DNA of 37,694 nt from Marinilabilia sp. (GCF_016278715.1 NZ_JADQBH010000012.1:1-37694); one strand, 5' to 3'; counted from the stretch's first letter, positions 17,175 to 27,819 are shown. Numbers and translations: made by a program. Notes: generated from the sequence alone by a model not told the origin.

Positions 17175-19892
17175 ATGAAAACCATTCTCTTACTTTTCTC
17201 TGTTTTTGTTTTAATAACAGTATCCCTCTCGGCGCAGGGATTTCTTCATACTCAGGGGAAATATATTTACGACGGAAATAATGAGGAATTCATTATCCGC
17301 GGCCTAGGAACAGGAAACTGGATGTTGCAGGAGGGATATATGATGAAAACTGCCGATTTGGGTGGAACGCAGCATGAGTTTAGAGCCCGGCTGGAAAGGA
17401 CAATAGGGGAGGCCAAAACTGATAGTTTTTACAATGCCTGGTTGCAATATCATTTCGCGCGGGCGGATGTTGATTCCATGAGATCATGGGGATACAATAC
17501 TGTAAGAGTGGCCATGCACTACAAATGGTTTACGCCTCCCATTGAGGAAGAGCCTGTGGAGGGTGAAATTACCTGGCTTCCCAAGGGGTTTAACCTGCTT
17601 GATTCTCTACTTGGCTGGTGTGCCGGCAATGAAATGTATCTTATTCTCGATCTGCATGGAGCTCCGGGTGGGCAGGGGGAAGATTCTAATATCTCCGATT
17701 ACGACCCGTCAAAACCATCTTTGTGGGAAAGTGAACTTAATAAGGACAAGACTGTAGCTTTATGGGCGAAACTGGCAGAACGCTATGCCGATGAACCCTG
17801 GATTGGCGGCTATGACCTGATCAATGAAACCAACTGGACTTTTCCTGAAGGAAACAATTCTCAAATGCGGGAACTTTACGGGCGTATCACTGATGCCATC
17901 AGGGAAGTGGATCAAAACCACATTATATTTATTGAGGGAAATAGTTTTGCCAACGACTTTTCAGGGTTGACACCTCCCTGGGATGATAATATGGTTTACA
18001 GTTTTCACAAATACTGGAATTACAATACGCGACAATCCATTGGCTGGGTTTTGGACATGCGGGAGACCTATGATATTCCTATCTGGCTGGGGGAGACAGG
18101 GGAGAATTCAAATACCTGGTTTACCAATTTGGTGAGTTTGTGTGAACAAAACAACATTGGCTGGTCGTGGTGGCCCGTCAAAAAGGCGGGAATTAATAAC
18201 CCACTCCGGGTTGAGGTCAATGAAGGGTATTCCCAATTGCTAAGTTACTGGAAAGGCGAGGGTGTTGAAATGACGGAAGAAAAGGCTTTTCAGGCTGTTT
18301 TGAAATTTGCTGAAAATCATAAAATTGAGAACTGCTTTGTTCAGAAGGATGTGATTGATGCAAAGATCAGACAGCCACACACTATAGAAACCGTTCCTTT
18401 TACAAAACACACTACGGGCGCCAGAATTTTCTTTTCAGATTACGATTTGGGGCGTGTTCATTATGCTTATTTTGACAATGACACTGCCAATTATCATTTG
18501 GATCAGAATGGTGAGTACACCAACTGGAATCAGGGCTGGTCATATCGCAACGATGGGGTGGATATAGAACCCTGTTCCGACCAGACGGAGCAATCTAATG
18601 GTTTCAATGTAGGATGGACAGAGGACGGTGAGTGGTTGCAATATACCATTGATGTTGAGGAAGAAGCCGGCTGGCAGTTGGCTATCCGGTATGCTGCTGC
18701 TGCAGAAGGTAGGATCCAGTTTGAGGCTGATGGGGTTCCATTGACCCCGGAGCTTTTGTTGCCTGCAACCGGAGGATTTCAAAGCTGGGATACATTTTTG
18801 TTGGAAGAGGTTGTGCTGCCTCAGGGAAATATTAAAGTCAGGTGTAAAATAAATCAAGGAGGTGTAAACCTTAATTACTTCTCCTTTGAAAACCCGGTGC
18901 CGGTTCAAAATGTTGGGTTTTCAGTGGTTTCAGCCGAAACGGTTTTTCCGGGCAATGCTATACGGATTTTCCTGAATAAGCCGATTTCAGAAGAGGTTTC
19001 CTCCGAAGCGATAAATGTGTTTAAAGTTACAGCCGATGGGAATACCACAGAGGTTGAACAATTTCAAAATTCACCATCTACTCCCCGTCAAATCGAACTT
19101 TTGCTGAATTCTTACCTCAAAAGGGGGGAAACAGTTGTTGTTTCCTATTCCGGGCAATCCATCATTTCTAATGGTGAAGAACTTCCCGACTTTGAGGTGG
19201 TTGTTCAAAACCAGTTGCCACAGTTTTTTCAACTTCCCGGAACGATTCAGGCAGAGGATTTTTTCGTAAACAATGGTTACCAGCTGGAGGATTGCCAGGA
19301 TCAGGGGGGTGGCCTAAATACCGGTTTTGCCAATCCGGGGGATTTTGTGGACTATCTGGTGGAAATAGATAAGTCCGGAGCTTTTAGAGTGGAATACCGG
19401 GTCGCAACTGAAAGGATTGCTCCGAAACTGGTATTTTATCAGGAGAAAGAGGGGGAAATGGTTCCCCTTGATACCATGACTTTTCAATCAACCGGCGGAT
19501 GGCAGGATTGGGAAACGCAATACGGAGAAGTATCTCTTGATAAAGGCAGATATAAGATACGTCTTTCCACACTTTTCTCAGAATATAATTTAAACTGGAT
19601 TAAACTCTCGGTGGGAGCATCGGTCAATAATATTGATTATTCGAATAATCTGGTTTTTTATCCAAACCCGGCCAGGACTGTTTTAAACGTGAAGCTTCCT
19701 TTTCACAACAATGGCCAATTACTATTTTTTGCATATGATACCGCAGGAAATGTAGTGAAAACCTGGAAACGAAATGCCGGTCAGGAAATAGAACTGATGT
19801 TGGATGGTTTTTCCTCTGGATTTTATGTTCTGAAGATTTGGAAAGGAGAGAAGGTTGTCAGCGGAAAGTTTTTTGTCTCTTGTCGGAATTGA
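17175..19892 (+). CDS. Multidomain GH5 glucanase with two CBM6-like modules and T9SS sorting domain
   Basis: About 905 residues, secreted (signal peptide ends SLSAQG). The GH5 catalytic domain covers about 25-360: IRGLGTGNW, LILDLHGAPGGQ, acid/base Glu218 in INETNW and nucleophile Glu307 in WLGETGEN. Such exo-1,3-glucanase-like GH5 enzymes fit the beta-1,3-glucan theme. Next come a CBM6-like module (about 410-575, with GFNVGWTEDGEWLQY), an Ig/SWM-like linker domain (about 580-690), a second CBM6-like module (about 690-815, AEDFF and NTGFANPGDFVDY) and a T9SS type A tail (FYPNPARTVLNV to the end). It is the only enzyme here exported by T9SS. I chose the ATG at 17175 because it directly precedes the signal peptide. 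The GH5 subfamily is uncertain. Confidence 0.9.
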   Translation: MKTILLLFSVFVLITVSLSAQGFLHTQGKYIYDGNNEEFIIRGLGTGNWMLQEGYMMKTADLGGTQHEFRARLERTIGEAKTDSFYNAWLQYHFARADVDSMRSWGYNTVRVAMHYKWFTPPIEEEPVEGEITWLPKGFNLLDSLLGWCAGNEMYLILDLHGAPGGQGEDSNISDYDPSKPSLWESELNKDKTVALWAKLAERYADEPWIGGYDLINETNWTFPEGNNSQMRELYGRITDAIREVDQNHIIFIEGNSFANDFSGLTPPWDDNMVYSFHKYWNYNTRQSIGWVLDMRETYDIPIWLGETGENSNTWFTNLVSLCEQNNIGWSWWPVKKAGINNPLRVEVNEGYSQLLSYWKGEGVEMTEEKAFQAVLKFAENHKIENCFVQKDVIDAKIRQPHTIETVPFTKHTTGARIFFSDYDLGRVHYAYFDNDTANYHLDQNGEYTNWNQGWSYRNDGVDIEPCSDQTEQSNGFNVGWTEDGEWLQYTIDVEEEAGWQLAIRYAAAAEGRIQFEADGVPLTPELLLPATGGFQSWDTFLLEEVVLPQGNIKVRCKINQGGVNLNYFSFENPVPVQNVGFSVVSAETVFPGNAIRIFLNKPISEEVSSEAINVFKVTADGNTTEVEQFQNSPSTPRQIELLLNSYLKRGETVVVSYSGQSIISNGEELPDFEVVVQNQLPQFFQLPGTIQAEDFFVNNGYQLEDCQDQGGGLNTGFANPGDFVDYLVEIDKSGAFRVEYRVATERIAPKLVFYQEKEGEMVPLDTMTFQSTGGWQDWETQYGEVSLDKGRYKIRLSTLFSEYNLNWIKLSVGASVNNIDYSNNLVFYPNPARTVLNVKLPFHNNGQLLFFAYDTAGNVVKTWKRNAGQEIELMLDGFSSGFYVLKIWKGEKVVSGKFFVSCRN

Positions 19893-20058
19893 AATGATAC
19901 CTTTTGGGAAAGATAATTTATTATAAACTAAATTGGCACCTTGTTTGTTGCACAAGAACAAGATAAAATATCTTTGATTTTTTAAAGATTTGAATTGTTT
20001 TATTGATAAATCTAAAGTCCTCTTTTTTTCATAGCCATAGAGATAAAATATGAGGACA

Positions 20059-20090
20059 AAAATCCCCTGCATAAGCTTGCGGGGGATTTT
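20059..20090. terminator. Bidirectional terminator between GH5 and the COG3014 gene
   Basis: AAAATCCCCTGC at 20059-20070 pairs with GCGGGGGATTTT at 20079-20090 (12 pairs, one G-U) around an 8-nt loop. It has A/T-rich flanks on both strands and lies between two convergent genes, so it can terminate both. Confidence 0.85.
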
Positions 20091-20118
20091 GCTTTTTATA
20101 GTTCCGGGCAGGGGGAAA

Positions 20119-21513
20119 TCAGAAAGTAGTGCTGGTCATTGTATGATATGTGAAAAACGAGGTCTTCCCGGCTTGGATATTTACTGATATCTGGTCATTG
20201 ACAGAGTTGTGCCCTGAAAAGTTGAGGTGAAGTGTATGCTGGCCGGCAGGCATTGGAATTCTGGCATAAGAGACGGAATAAGGGAGTGACTGCCAGTTGC
20301 GGGTGTCTGCTTTTTCGGTCATGGCATTGATGATGCTTACTATGGTTCCGAGGTTTTCGTTTTCATTGGCGGCGAGTTCCTCCATTGCTTTTTTGGTGGC
20401 CAAACGCAACAGGCTACTGCCCAGTTCTCGAACCATTCTGTCCTGCAGGCTCTGGTACGCTATTTTATTAATATTCTCAGCTTGCTCAAGAGCAATTGTT
20501 TCCCCGTTGAATTGTATGCTGCCTTGCGAAAAAACCGGCGAGCGTTCCCGGTATTTGGGAAATGCCACACGCAAAAAAGAGAGGTTTTTAAATGCTGCTT
20601 TCTCACGCGATGACAGGCTGTTGGCAGAATAAGTATAATTCAGGCCCATTTCCTGGTTTCCAAGGGCTACAACTCCGTTGGACATCCCATAATTGGAAAT
20701 GGTAATTTGCCATTCCTCTTTGATGGGGCCCATTCCATTGAGCCAGAAAACGACAAGTTCTCCCTGATCTTTTTTTGTTCCGGCAGGAGTTTTAAGGTTA
20801 AATTTGTCTTCATAAAAACGAACCTTGTCCGAAAAACCGGTCTTTTTTGCAGCGCTCAGCAGATCTTTTTTGAGTTGATGAGGCGCTTCCATACCGAATA
20901 GTTCCTTATAATCGGTTTCATATATTTCCAGTGCATTGCGATAAGCAATGAAGGCGTCGTTGTTGTCTCCTGCAGCCTCATAAATCATACCCATCAAGTT
21001 GTGGGCAAATGCATCGCGCTGATATTTGTTTTTATGGTCTTTGTATTTATCGTTGATTTGTTGCAACCGGATATTTACCCGTCTTGCTTCTACCAGCGCT
21101 CCTTCGTAATCGTTGAGCGCCAGAAAAGCCAGAGATTTGTAAAAATGAACCATGACGGCTTCAAAATCTTCCGGTCGGTAGGGTTTAACCATGGGGTTGG
21201 AGATAAGCGAAAGTGCTTCCCATCCATAGTTTTTAGAAAAATCCTCAATGTAGTAGTCGGCCTTATTCAAATAATCAATACTTTCCCGGTAATCATTCAT
21301 CATAAACGACACCACGCCGCGATTCATAAAATACAAAACACGATGATTGTTTTCGGCCCATTTGGTATCGCTGGCAAGTAATTTTTCTGCTTTTTTAAAA
21401 TTTCCGTTCGCAATACTCGATTGTACCTGATAGGTTTTTTGATAAAAGGTAGCACAGGCACCCACGAAGAGTGCAAGTACAGAAAACAATATTACCTTTT
21501 GAAATCGGGCCAT
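20119..21513 (-). CDS. COG3014 family TPR-like lipoprotein
   Basis: A 464-residue lipoprotein with lipobox VGAC (Cys near 20). The first half, about 25-220, is made of TPR-like helical pairs (YFMNRGVVSFMMNDYRESI, YEGALVEARRVNIRLQQ, and an NNDAFIAYRNALEIYE stretch). The second half (about 250-464) is predicted beta-rich and of unknown fold, ending in FFTYHTMTSTTF. The family is annotated only as COG3014. In Bacteroidota and Gammaproteobacteria it commonly sits next to an LpoB-like lipoprotein, as here. The pair may act on the outer-membrane/peptidoglycan interface; that is inference from context. The start is ATG. Confidence 0.85.
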   Translation of the reverse strand: MARFQKVILFSVLALFVGACATFYQKTYQVQSSIANGNFKKAEKLLASDTKWAENNHRVLYFMNRGVVSFMMNDYRESIDYLNKADYYIEDFSKNYGWEALSLISNPMVKPYRPEDFEAVMVHFYKSLAFLALNDYEGALVEARRVNIRLQQINDKYKDHKNKYQRDAFAHNLMGMIYEAAGDNNDAFIAYRNALEIYETDYKELFGMEAPHQLKKDLLSAAKKTGFSDKVRFYEDKFNLKTPAGTKKDQGELVVFWLNGMGPIKEEWQITISNYGMSNGVVALGNQEMGLNYTYSANSLSSREKAAFKNLSFLRVAFPKYRERSPVFSQGSIQFNGETIALEQAENINKIAYQSLQDRMVRELGSSLLRLATKKAMEELAANENENLGTIVSIINAMTEKADTRNWQSLPYSVSYARIPMPAGQHTLHLNFSGHNSVNDQISVNIQAGKTSFFTYHTMTSTTF

Positions 21514-21524
21514 AAATCAATTTT

Positions 21525-21601
21525 CAATTACCAGTTATCAATTACCAGTTATCAATTACCAGTTATCAATCGTCAGTTATCAATTATCAATTATCAGTGG
21601 T
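21525..21601. repeat. Heptamer tandem array of 11 units
   Basis: Eleven 7-bp units in perfect phase: CAATTAC and CAGTTAT alternating three times, then CAATCGT, CAGTTAT, CAATTAT, CAATTAT, CAGTGGT. It begins 12 bp upstream of the COG3014 start codon and lies in the gap between it and the LpoB-like gene. It contains no ORF. Confidence 0.85.
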
Positions 21602-21624
21602 TATTCATTGATAACTGATAATTG
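21588..21624. repeat. Inverted repeat at the end of the heptamer array
   Basis: CAATTATCAGT at 21588-21598 is the exact reverse complement of ACTGATAATTG at 21614-21624, giving an 11-bp AT-rich stem with a 15-nt loop. The right arm looks like an inverted piece of the array, which suggests the array was built by a hairpin-associated rearrangement. It ends about 12 bp after the LpoB-like stop codon. Confidence 0.6.
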
Positions 21625-21635
21625 TTCATTGAACA

Positions 21636-22226
21636 TTAATTTTTTATGTATTTTCTGATTTTCTTGTCGCCAATCCAGACAATTTCACTTGTCTCCATGT
21701 CGGTAAGTTCCAGATTTACCTGATAATAATTGACTCGTTCTTTTTTGTAGGTGTCCACAATTGAGTTGATATCGCCGTTCATCATAAAGTCGGCCCCGAG
21801 TTCACGTCCCCAAGCTTTCATTGTTTCAGGAGAAGCAAATTCCTGCTGGGCAGCACGTTCACGGCGCAGTTCTTCACGTTTATCGCCCGCCTGAACCAGT
21901 CTCACTTTGCCACTGTTGATAAAAGTCCGTTCCACGTCTTTGATAAAAGTCTCGGCCTCAATATGTTCGTGCGACTTGTTGTACACCAGTCCAACGATAA
22001 CCACCGGTTTTTGTCCGTTATGTTTTTCCTGGAAATTATTCAACCAATGGGCTTCCAGTACTTGAGCCACCATTGCTTCCGCAACAATGCGGGAATCGGT
22101 GTCGTTCCAGCGACCACTCAGGTCAATAACCTCTTCGGTGTCGATGCGTTCTACTTTCCGGGTTCCGCAACTTTGTAGAAAGGCTGCAAAAGTCAGAATT
22201 GCGAGGAGATAAGCTATTTTTTTCAT
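21636..22226 (-). CDS. LpoB-like penicillin-binding protein activator lipoprotein
   Basis: A 196-residue lipoprotein with lipobox LQSC (Cys about 20). The mature protein carries the LpoB/CsgG-like alpha/beta domain: GRWNDTDSRIVAEAM, VVIVGLVYNKSHEHI, FIKDVERTFINSGKVRLV, and MNGDINSIVDTYKKE. LpoB family members reach from the outer membrane to stimulate bifunctional PBPs in Enterobacteria; the Bacteroidota homologues are annotated by similarity only. It is upstream of COG3014 on the same strand with a 122-bp gap that holds the heptamer array. The start is ATG. Confidence 0.85.
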   Translation of the reverse strand: MKKIAYLLAILTFAAFLQSCGTRKVERIDTEEVIDLSGRWNDTDSRIVAEAMVAQVLEAHWLNNFQEKHNGQKPVVIVGLVYNKSHEHIEAETFIKDVERTFINSGKVRLVQAGDKREELRRERAAQQEFASPETMKAWGRELGADFMMNGDINSIVDTYKKERVNYYQVNLELTDMETSEIVWIGDKKIRKYIKN

Positions 22227-22272
22227 AAATAATTGTATTAGAGGGTTAACTGTTTGTTGATTAAATAAAATA

Positions 22273-22797
22273 TTAAAGATATCTCTTAATTTGCTCTGTC
22301 AACTGTTCTGGTTCCTGAACCGGTAGCTCAAAAGTCAAATCCAGACCATTGTCGAATCGCCCTGTGAGACCAACTTTCAGTTTGGCTTTTGATAGCTTTA
22401 TCATCGCAGTTGCGGGAAAAGCATCATCGGCCGAATAAACAAATAAGGCGTCCAGGTCTCTTTCAACAAATTCCTTTAATTCTGGACTCTTGGGCAGGAA
22501 GAAAAACGAAAAATCTTTTAATGACGCGAAATAAAGTTTTTTATCACTGATTAAATTTTCTCCCGTACCGGGCATATTAAAAAATCCTACAGCCCAGGTG
22601 TTTATATGAAGGGTGTTTAGCTCTTTAATAAACGCTTTCACCCCCTTTCGGCACTTTTCTGATGAAGCATCAAAAAATATGCCGACATTTTTAAGGTCGT
22701 TCAGCTTTTTCATCTCTACGTAGCGCTTGTTCCTTTTCAGGGAGTTGCGCAACAGCCATTTGCCGATAATTTCTCTTTGTTTTTTAAATAGTATCAC
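22273..22797 (-). CDS. DUF6913 family protein
   Basis: About 174 residues, cytoplasmic, with no signal peptide. It has a basic N-terminal helix (KKQREIIGKWLLRNSLKRN), then an alpha/beta core with NVGIFFDASS, INTWAVGFFN, FSFFFLPKS and DALFVYSAD, as expected of this uncharacterised Bacteroidota family. It lies 39 bp after ligA on the same strand and is probably in its operon, a pairing common in the phylum. The frame starts with GTG; an internal ATG near residue 28 would remove the basic helix, so I kept the GTG. No function is known. Confidence 0.78.
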   Translation of the reverse strand: MILFKKQREIIGKWLLRNSLKRNKRYVEMKKLNDLKNVGIFFDASSEKCRKGVKAFIKELNTLHINTWAVGFFNMPGTGENLISDKKLYFASLKDFSFFFLPKSPELKEFVERDLDALFVYSADDAFPATAMIKLSKAKLKVGLTGRFDNGLDLTFELPVQEPEQLTEQIKRYL

Positions 22798-22836
22798 GAG
22801 GGTTTTGTTTTCGGTGACGGAGCAGAGTGGACAGAA

Positions 22837-24858
<2,022 letters not shown>

Positions 24859-24925
24859 TTAAGGTGTTTGGTGCAATAATTCTTTGGTTTTTTTGCTATA
24901 GTTTAAAATAAAGTTGTTTCAATTA

Positions 24926-25082
24926 GAGATTGCTTCGGGCTGAGCCCTCGCAATGACGTTTTTGTTGTAAAATGGAAGATGTAGGCATAGGGCAGGGCGG
25001 CGATGTCGCCCTGCCCTATGCCTACATCTTCTCAATCGACCTGAGACTTTGTCATTGCGAGGGCCTGGCCCGAAGCAATCTC
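24926..25082. repeat. Nested palindromic element (MITE/REP-like)
   Basis: Outer arms: 24926-24957 and 25051-25082, each 32 bp, inverted copies with 29 of 32 matching (GAGATTGCTTCGGGC to GCCCGAAGCAATCTC). Inner element: 24975-24999 and 25007-25031, a perfect 25-bp stem (GAAGATGTAGGCATAGGGC outer part) with a 7-nt loop that can re-pair as GGCGA/TCGCC. The outer arms are themselves imperfect palindromes with ATTGC and GCAAT ends. The ATTGCTTCG/CGAAGCAAT pattern resembles dispersed palindromes seen in many bacterial genomes. No transposase is nearby. Confidence 0.8.
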
Positions 25083-25210
25083 AATATTTACCCATGCAAC
25101 AATAAATTTAACCCTTGTTTTTTTTATTTAATGTCGTAACAAATTGATAATAAATTCCTTGAATTTAAAATGTTCAGAATGTTAAGATGTTGTTTTTCAA
25201 TATGATTCAT

Positions 25211-25230
25211 CTAACCTCCAACCTCTAAAA
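25211..25230. repeat. Short dispersed repeat copy A
   Basis: The 20 bp here match 28715-28734 at 19 of 20 positions, both starting CTAACCTCC and ending CCTCTAAAA. They also fit a 7-bp periodicity (AACCTCC, AACCTCT). Confidence 0.5.
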
Positions 25231-25298
25231 ATCTAACGATCTATTGTTAGTGTTGAGCAAATTTAGGCTTTTTGAGCGAATATCTATCCGAATGAGCA

Positions 25299-26282
25299 TC
25301 ATTTGTCGATCATACCCACACCTCTGAACCATTCTATACACTCATTCATTCCTTTTTCAATATTTTCAAACTCCAGACCAAGCTCTTTTTGTGCTTTGGC
25401 TGATGAGTAAAAGTTGTTGATACATAGCATTTTAGTGTTGATTGATGAAAGTTGAGTTTTAATGCCGGCCAACCTGAGTAGATTTCCGAAGTAGCCGGCT
25501 GTATTGAGAATAAATGCTGGGATTGTTAAAATAAGCGGATGATTAACTTCTGCCCCTGAAAGTTTCTGGAAGAAGGTACGGAAGGAGAGGTTTTCTCCGG
25601 CCAGCAGATAGGCCTGTCCGTTTTTTCCTTTTTCGAGCGCTGCTACAACGCCTTTGGCCGCATCTGTTGCATTGACAAAATTTTTGCCTCCTGGAGGAGA
25701 GAATATTACCCGTTTTTTATGCCCCATCAGGATTATTTGCCCCGATCCGGGTTTGCCGTCATAGGGGCCAATCATAAAGGTGGGGTTTACCACAGAAACT
25801 GCTATCTGATCCTGGTACTTAAAGACCTTTTTTTGGGCTTCAGCTTTGCTGATGGCATAATATGATTTAGAAAACGGTGGTTTGATAGGTTTTTCTTCTG
25901 TTCCAGGTTGTTCCCGGGTTCCGTATCCAAAAGCATTGGCAGAGCTGACGAAAACAAATTTATCGACCCCTTTTTTTATGGCCAATTGTACCAATGATTC
26001 AGTAGCTTCCACATTAACAGCTTCGTAGGTGGCATATTTGAGAATGCTTTGGGAGGTGAGTGCTGCAACGTGTATTACGAATTTACAATCATTGAGCACT
26101 TCTTCCATCCGTTTATGATTGGTAATGTCTCCGTCAACCAGTTCCAGCTTTTGATTTTTGGGACCCTGGTATTTGGCAGGATCCCGCAAAAGACCCTTTA
26201 CTTCGTAGTCTTTTTCCAGCAGTGCCGCAATAACGTTGGTGGCAAGCAGTCCATTGGCTCCTGTAACTAATACTTTCGACAT
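25299..26282 (-). CDS. NAD-dependent epimerase/dehydratase (extended SDR)
   Basis: About 327 residues. The Rossmann NAD(P)-binding start is MSKVLVTGANGLLATNV, and the catalytic YxxxK is Y142 and K146 (SYYAISKAE), with Ser113/114 in VSSANAFG. The HVAAL motif near 71 is typical of extended SDRs of the dihydroflavonol-reductase/epimerase type. The substrate cannot be assigned. The open frame continues upstream through a hexamer repeat, which would add an artificial poly-(Arg-Leu) extension, so I chose the ATG at 26282 that starts the Rossmann fold. An intermediate ATG at 26345 is less likely. It is downstream of another SDR gene on the same strand. Confidence 0.85.
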   Translation of the reverse strand: MSKVLVTGANGLLATNVIAALLEKDYEVKGLLRDPAKYQGPKNQKLELVDGDITNHKRMEEVLNDCKFVIHVAALTSQSILKYATYEAVNVEATESLVQLAIKKGVDKFVFVSSANAFGYGTREQPGTEEKPIKPPFSKSYYAISKAEAQKKVFKYQDQIAVSVVNPTFMIGPYDGKPGSGQIILMGHKKRVIFSPPGGKNFVNATDAAKGVVAALEKGKNGQAYLLAGENLSFRTFFQKLSGAEVNHPLILTIPAFILNTAGYFGNLLRLAGIKTQLSSINTKMLCINNFYSSAKAQKELGLEFENIEKGMNECIEWFRGVGMIDK

Positions 26283-26370
26283 ATTCCCTGATGGATATTT
26301 TGGTGTCCAATAACTATTGGTTTGATTATTTTGTGGCGTGTACATAAAGAGGTTGTTTTCTTCACAAACT

Positions 26371-26526
26371 CTCAACCTCAACCTCAACCTCAACCTCAAC
26401 CTCAACCTTAGTCTCAACCTCAACCTCAGCCTCAACCTCAACCTCAGTCTCAACCTCAGTCTCAACCTCAGTCTCAACCTCAACCTCAACCTCAGCCTCA
26501 ACCTCAGTCTCAACCTCAACCTCAAA
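26371..26526. repeat. Hexamer tandem array, about 26 units
   Basis: Perfectly phased 6-bp units begin CTCAAC and include variants CTCAGC, CTCAGT and one CTTAGT, ending in a partial CTCAAA. The first six units are identical. Because six is a multiple of three, the array is open in several frames: it encodes (Arg-Leu)n on the minus strand and (Leu-Asn/Ser)n on the plus strand. It lies between two SDR genes transcribed on the minus strand. Confidence 0.95.
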
Positions 26527-26531
26527 ACCCT

Positions 26532-27347
26532 TTAACCCTCAATTTCTCTTTTTGCGGCATTGGTCATCAGTTGCATTTTGATTTGTGGGGGTAGCAAGGC
26601 CAGCAAAAATTTATTAATGTAATTGCGCTTGCCCACAATTATATAGGGCTTCCTTTTCAGCATTTTGCGAATACTCACCTTGGCAGCTTTTTCAGGCGTT
26701 ACCAGGCCAATTTTGCCTAAGAGACCTTGTTTCTCAATACGCCCGGTAATTTCCGCGTTGGTTTTCATCGGACCCGGAAGCACAACGCTTACGAATACAG
26801 AAGTTCCTTTTAATTCCTGGCAAAGCGCTCTGGAGAAATGCTGAATGTAACGTTTGGTGGCCGAATAAACGGTTTTAAATCCAATAGGACTAAAGGAGGC
26901 CATACTGGAAACATTCAGGATGTAGGACTCATCCTGCCGGAGTAAATTGGGCAACAATTGATGGGTAATTATCGAAGTTGCCATAACGTTTATTTGTATT
27001 AGATTCTCAATGTATCTCAAATCGCTTTTATGAAAGCATTGGGTACCTCCGGTTCCTGCATTGTTTATCAAAATGTTGATATTAAATTTATTGTTGGCCC
27101 ATTCTGTCATTTTAAGGAGTTCGTCACGGTTGGTGAGGTCGGCTTCGTAAGTTTCGGCATCCACTCCCAAATGGCGGCATTGGGCTGCAGTTTGTTCAAT
27201 ATTTTCGCCAGGCAACGCGACCAATATTACATTGAAATGCTGCTTGCTTAATTCGAGTGCCAACAGCTTTCCAAAACCCTGACTTCCTCCGGTGATTAGA
27301 GCGTAATGACTTTTTTTTCTCATCAATTTTCTAATTTTTTCAACCAT
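26532..27347 (-). CDS. Classical short-chain dehydrogenase/reductase
   Basis: A 271-residue oxidoreductase. The NAD(P)-binding motif TGGSQGFG runs from about 19-26, NNAG is at 95-98, and the catalytic residues are Ser147, Tyr161 and Lys165 in YSATK. The proline-glycine motif PGPMKTN follows. The last 60 residues are basic and hydrophobic (KPYIIVGKRNYINKFLLALLP), as in DltE-type and keto-reductase SDRs that associate with membranes. The substrate is unknown. The start is ATG at 27347; a second ATG at 27323 is possible. Its stop is only 6 bp from the hexamer array, and the next gene downstream is the epimerase, so the two may share a transcript. Confidence 0.88.
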   Translation of the reverse strand: MVEKIRKLMRKKSHYALITGGSQGFGKLLALELSKQHFNVILVALPGENIEQTAAQCRHLGVDAETYEADLTNRDELLKMTEWANNKFNINILINNAGTGGTQCFHKSDLRYIENLIQINVMATSIITHQLLPNLLRQDESYILNVSSMASFSPIGFKTVYSATKRYIQHFSRALCQELKGTSVFVSVVLPGPMKTNAEITGRIEKQGLLGKIGLVTPEKAAKVSIRKMLKRKPYIIVGKRNYINKFLLALLPPQIKMQLMTNAAKREIEG

Positions 27348-27597
27348 CTGGTGTTTTTCTCGTCTAGTTTATTGAAGAAATTACGATAACCGGGAATTTC
27401 TAAATCTGTTTTTTTCAGTGCTGATTTCAGATGAAAGGGTTTGTTTTCGGGTTGTCACTTTTTTCCTTTTACATGGATAATATTCGTGATAATGCAAAAC
27501 CCGAATATAACGATTTATTTGTTCAGGCACATTTTTGTTTGGAATGATTTTGCTAACTTACAAAGCAAAATATCTAACCTTTAAAGTTTTTCAAATT

Positions 27598-27819
27598 ATG
27601 AAGAGAAATGTATTTTTTATTTTGACATTCGCTCTTATGCTTTTCACCGGGTGTGGAAGCCAGGGAGCAGATAAGTCAAATAACCCCGGTGGCATCTCTG
27701 ATGTTGAGGAGATTAGTGATGAAGCCGCTGATTCGATTTCCGCGAAAATAGAGGAAACCCGAACGGAACTGGACCAAAAAGTGGAAGAGGTCGACGCGGC
27801 CCTTGAGAAAATCGAATAG
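27598..27819 (+). CDS. Small acidic lipoprotein, 73 residues
   Basis: The signal peptide MKRNVFFILTFALMLFTGC gives a lipobox with Cys at residue 19. The mature 55 residues are acidic and predicted helical, with heptad-like ISAKIEETRTELDQKVEEV that could form a short coiled coil. No family is recognised. I chose the ATG at 27598, as the earlier frame start at 27535 adds residues before the signal peptide. It lies 70 bp upstream of another exported acidic protein. Confidence 0.6.
   Translation: MKRNVFFILTFALMLFTGCGSQGADKSNNPGGISDVEEISDEAADSISAKIEETRTELDQKVEEVDAALEKIE

Noticed and set aside
24926-25082. CRISPR or attachment site
   Set aside because: There are no regularly spaced direct repeats or spacers, no integrase and no tRNA; the structure is purely inverted.
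26345-26525. A 408-residue epimerase with an (Arg-Leu)n N-terminus
   Set aside because: The extension is translated hexamer repeat, and the Rossmann fold begins at the ATG at 26282.
26338-26535. Plus-strand Leu-Asn repeat ORF of 65 residues
   Set aside because: It is almost wholly the hexamer array, with no signal other than being open in frame.
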